Part shown: positions 61,080 to 64,000 of the stretch, piece by piece | Numbering within the stretch: the stretch's first letter is position 1 | Layout: every line of letters starts with the position of its first letter | NCBI GenBank assembly: GCA_022385805.1 | Contig: MU277732.1 | Coordinates: 72,871 to 136,870, forward strand | Direction of reading: 5' to 3' | Source of the DNA: Pilatotrama ljubarskyi | Taxonomy: Eukaryota; Basidiomycota; Agaricomycetes; Polyporales; Polyporaceae | DNA: 64,000 bases | Notes under the pieces: generated by a model | Databases searched by the model: none | Told to the model about the DNA's origin: nothing | Seen by the model: the letters and a program-made list of their open reading frames with translations, nothing else | Position numbers and translations under genes: made by a program

Positions 61080-61335
61080 GATGAGGCGTTGTTGAATGAG
61101 CCGGATGAGATTGACGGCGGGAAGGTGAAGTGCGAGGCGCCCAAGACGCGTCGCGCGCCGATCGCGTCTGCGCGCGGTGTTGACACGTGACCGCATATAC
61201 CCAGTCGTCTCCTTGGACTCCAGAGGACGCGACCTCTTCTCGCCCCATCCTGCATTGCGCGTGCTATAAATTCACCGCTGCCCTGGTATTTGAGCACTCC
61301 CCTTCTTGTCCGACAACCACTACCATCCCTCCTCC
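61080..61335. promoter_or_regulatory. Shared promoter of transposase and DUF6698 genes
   Basis: 256 bp separate the two start codons. A TATAAA at 61265-61270 suits the DUF6698 gene (66 bp to its ATG). A CACGTG E-box lies at 61184-61189, about midway. No clear TATA box faces the transposase. Confidence 0.5.
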
Positions 61336-63195
61336 ATGGCACCAGGCTTTTCTAGCCTCGTCCGCGTCTCCAAGACCACCAAAGCTGCGCGGGTGCCTCC
61401 ATCCCCTCCGCGCAACTCCTCCAATGTCCCATCCTCGCCTCCACGTCTCCCGCAGCCTTCTTCACCCACTTCCACGCAGTGTACCAATTCGCGAGCGCCA
61501 CGCGTGCGCCGCCAGCGGCAAGAGGTTGGGTCTGATGAAGAGGACGAAGAGCCAGTGCCGAAGCGTTCAAAGAAGCCCGCGCACCAGAAGAAGAGCGCAT
61601 ATAACGAGGAAAGTGGTGACGACTCATTGCTAGACACCTCCGCCCCTCCCCCGCGTGTTCCACAGGCCATTACGGAGTACAAAACCGTCATGGAATGTGA
61701 CAAGTACTGTTTACTCCATGCACCTGCAACCTATATGCGTGCTAACCATTCCCAGACAGTCCGCGCGCATCCAAAATGGTGTCGAATACCTATACGAAGC
61801 TGCACGCGCCTTGCCACGCGTCATCGGAACATTCGTGGACTACGACACTGTCCTCGTTGAGGGCTTAATTAAGGACGGCAAATTTTCTGATGCTGACCCC
61901 GAGTATCTTGAACGGTAAGTCCGTATGTTCATGTTGATGTCAATATATACTCACAAGCTGTACGTCACACAGCGAGTTCAACAAGTACCGGGAAGTCAGG
62001 GTCTATTATAAGTACCTCAAAGAGGCCATGCCCGGGCTTGCTGATCATACCCCCTACCTCCGGCGCCATCCTGATTTTGTCGGGCAACTCTCGAAATGGG
62101 CAAGTAGTTGATTCTGTCCAGGTAGAACAAGCGGCTCACACATTTGAGCATTTCCGTTTAGTTGAAAAAAGTCGCCGGGAAGGCCCGCAGCGATGATCTC
62201 ACTCGACTGCTTAAGGAGATATATCTCCTCGCGGAGATGCCCAGGGAGCTCCTCGATAAGCCTCGACGGGGATTCCAGCACCCGTTCACTGGGCGGCTCC
62301 TCTGTCCCGTCAAGATGCTGCCACAATTTGATGCTGATCCTGAGAAGTGAGTGCGCATCTGACCCACCATCTCATCACTGACAGTCTTGCACCAGATTCT
62401 GCCGAGAGGTGCGCAATATGACCCCCGCGCGGCTGCCGATCACTGGCTGCGACTACCCGATGTTCCTGTACGACATGAAGCTGTACGTCCCTGGGAAAGC
62501 AAAGCCCGGTTTTATGAAGGGTGGCCTGCTACTGCAGGTAAGTTGCATATTCCCCAGTGCCAATCAGATCACGCAAACTGACAGGCACACTCTCAGGCCG
62601 TCAAGTGCATCATCACTGGTCCTATGTCCGCAAAGGCGTCTTCCAGCGCTGGCAGGGGCCGCACGAAGCCGAAGGGGAAGCCGCCCCTCAGCCGCAAGCT
62701 CCCAGGGTTTGAGGACGGATCGGACTTCGGCATCATGACGATCATCTATGTAGCCGCTCTGGTAGGCCGTGTACCCCGGTGTGCCTTGCTGCGGCGAGAG
62801 CTCATCATCAGGTCCATCATGCTGACACGTTCACAGTTACGCTTTGCGCTCAACTCTCAAGGCGAGTGGTGCGCGGACAATGGCGACTTCGAAGGCCTCC
62901 GATTCACCCGCAGCATTCTCACGATTTTCTTGCGCGACGACAATTACCTCGACGAGATTGAGGAGTGGTACAAACTGTGAGCGCGAACATCAAGACAAGT
63001 ACGCACGCGCATGCTGATACACTTTGTAGCCGCGTGTTCGGGAATCACTCTGACGACGATGAAGGTGCTCCAGATCGACCACCGACCGCATATGACCTGT
63101 TCCTGGCCGAGATTGAGGCTGAGCAGCAGGACGACGAAGAACAGCACCCCAGGAATAATGGCGCGCTCTCGGGAGATGCAGAGTCAGCTGAGTAA
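61336..63195 (+). CDS. DUF6698 protein, transposon-associated
   Basis: Eight exons: 61336-61703, 61756-61914, 61973-62099, 62162-62346, 62396-62537, 62597-62761, 62837-62976, 63030-63195; 483 aa. The first 115 residues are Ser/Pro/Lys-rich and probably unstructured. DUF6698 blocks follow: VAGKARSDDLTRLLKEIYLL, RRGFQHPFTGRLLCPV, GCDYPMFLYDMKLYVPG, GGLLLQAVKCIIT, GIMTIIYVAALLRFALNSQG and EEWYKLRVFGN. The function is unknown; it is divergently paired with the transposase, so a role as its partner or regulator is inferred. Intron 3 (62100-62161) uses a GCAAGT donor. An alternative acceptor at 62585 would add four residues. The last codon GAG and stop TAA overlap a GTAAGT, and splicing there would still end in a stop at once. 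Confidence 0.8.
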
Positions 63196-64000
63196 GTCCC
63201 CTGACGAGAGCGCAGTGCGCCATATGAGCGGATGGTACTGATACAATCGGTTCCCAGGTAGTGACTCCAACTTCCACAGCCTGCCCGTGCCTTCCCACTC
63301 CTTCTTCCTATCGGTGGCCGCTCTCTGCCTGTGCTCTGGTCTTTCTCTCTCTAAATCTGGTCTCATCCTTGGATGCTTCACTGGCCTAAAGCACGGAACT
63401 GCTTATCTCTCGGCGACTCCGCCACTTGGACGGGCACCGCGCGCGCCGGCGCCCATGTAGCTACGTAGATACCGCACTGCCCCGTGGGGCCTAATCAATG
63501 CCAGTTTCATGCGCCATAATGGTTCGGGCTCGCGGTGTATGCGAGTAGCAGTACGGGCGTGCGTTCGCTGCGGCGGCACACAGTATCGCGCAGGAAGGTC
63601 TGAGGCGCGCTGTAATAACCCACAGTGAGTCGGGCGACGTTATACCGCCCTCTATCGCATTTCGCGCCGTACATGACACAAGTTTACAAGGCCTTACGAC
63701 GGGCTCGACATACCTGTGTAGCCTCCTACAGCATCCCGAGCGCCGTTCCGTAGAGTGCTGCAAGCGCGCGCGCCCGAATCTAGACCGCATTGTCAACCTT
63801 CGCGCGCCCGTCTACAGAACACTGTACTATGCCACCGTGGTCTAATAGACTCCATGGGTTCCCGGCATAAGTTCATCGTGTACTACTGGGTCTGTAGCGT
63901 ACTACCTAGCCTATAGACTACCCTAGGTTGCTACAAAACGTTGCGCCGATATGCTGATGGACGCCTGAGCATGCGCCCTCGTTGGCTGCAACTCGGTGCT
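63196..64000. other. Right flank of the transposon
   Basis: No gene is seen. The candidate right inverted repeat lies at 63635-63736. The last 260 bp show nothing recognisable, and the element could run out of the window. Confidence 0.4.
63635..63736 (-). repeat. Candidate right inverted repeat
   Basis: Partner of 55392-55504 in inverse orientation, as described there. Also of note, TAGACCACGGTGG in the minus sense near 63.84 kb resembles TAGACCACGATGG at 55350, further out on the left. Confidence 0.35.

Larger units (their letters stand above)
55392..63736. mobile_element. Plavaka-type DNA transposon with two divergent genes
   Basis: The element carries the transposase gene (55670-61079, minus) and the DUF6698 gene (61336-63195, plus), which share a 256-bp promoter region. 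Its ends are uncertain. A segment at 55392-55504 resembles the reverse complement of 63635-63736, starting GGGAT(A/G)CTG and ending in CGTCG, and may be a degenerate terminal or subterminal inverted repeat. The true termini could lie further out. Both genes are open over all exons, so the element may be recent. Plavaka elements belong to the CACTA-related group of DNA transposons in Agaricomycetes. Confidence 0.6.

Overview
The window is nuclear DNA of a filamentous basidiomycete, most likely a wood-associated Agaricomycete. The evidence is dense 50-70 nt spliceosomal introns with CTNAC branch sites, Plavaka/DUF6698-type mobile genes, a DUF4246 relic, expanded F-box families, and an exo-beta-1,3-glucanase with a membrane anchor. 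Genes lie on both strands and there are no operons. Exon structures were built by hand: every stated junction keeps the reading frame and ends at a stop, but none is checked against RNA.

Layout. Bases 1-15.5 kb hold no gene I can support; they contain two clusters of CCAAT boxes and a few exon-like islands. At 15.7-17.6 kb is a TEA/ATTS-domain transcription factor, followed by about 5 kb without a convincing gene. From 23 to 26 kb there is a relic that may be a hAT transposase, an F-box gene, and a broken F-box copy. From 26.7 to 33.4 kb a membrane-anchored GH5 glucanase and a second F-box gene, paralogous to the first, both lie on the minus strand. A tRNA-Thr(CGU) and a decayed DUF4246 gene follow (34.1-36.1 kb). 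Then come panB (37.3-38.5 kb), a gene-poor stretch, KRI1 (41.4-43.9 kb, minus), a second tRNA-Thr(CGU), and a long disordered nuclear protein with three KEN boxes (44.4-47.1 kb). After a relic of a CmcJ/AsaB-like dioxygenase come a NFKBIL1-like gene (minus), GlcNAc-6-phosphate deacetylase (plus) and NMN adenylyltransferase (minus).

The right end (55-64 kb) is mobile DNA. A Copia LTR with its primer-binding site lies beside a large element that carries two divergent, apparently intact genes: a 10-exon Plavaka-type transposase (1340 aa) and an 8-exon DUF6698 protein (483 aa), sharing a 256-bp promoter region. A 932-nt intron of the transposase holds two head-to-head clusters of TTCGC/GCGAA repeats that look like a nested element.

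The housekeeping genes act in separate pathways: pantothenate synthesis (panB), ribosome assembly (KRI1), NAD synthesis (NMNAT), amino-sugar and chitin turnover (nagA) and wall glucan remodelling (GH5). The most notable observations are the intact two-gene transposon with its intronic repeats, three introns that appear to use GC-AG splice sites, a 19-nt micro-exon in nagA, and an unannotated in-frame intron in the KEN-box protein.
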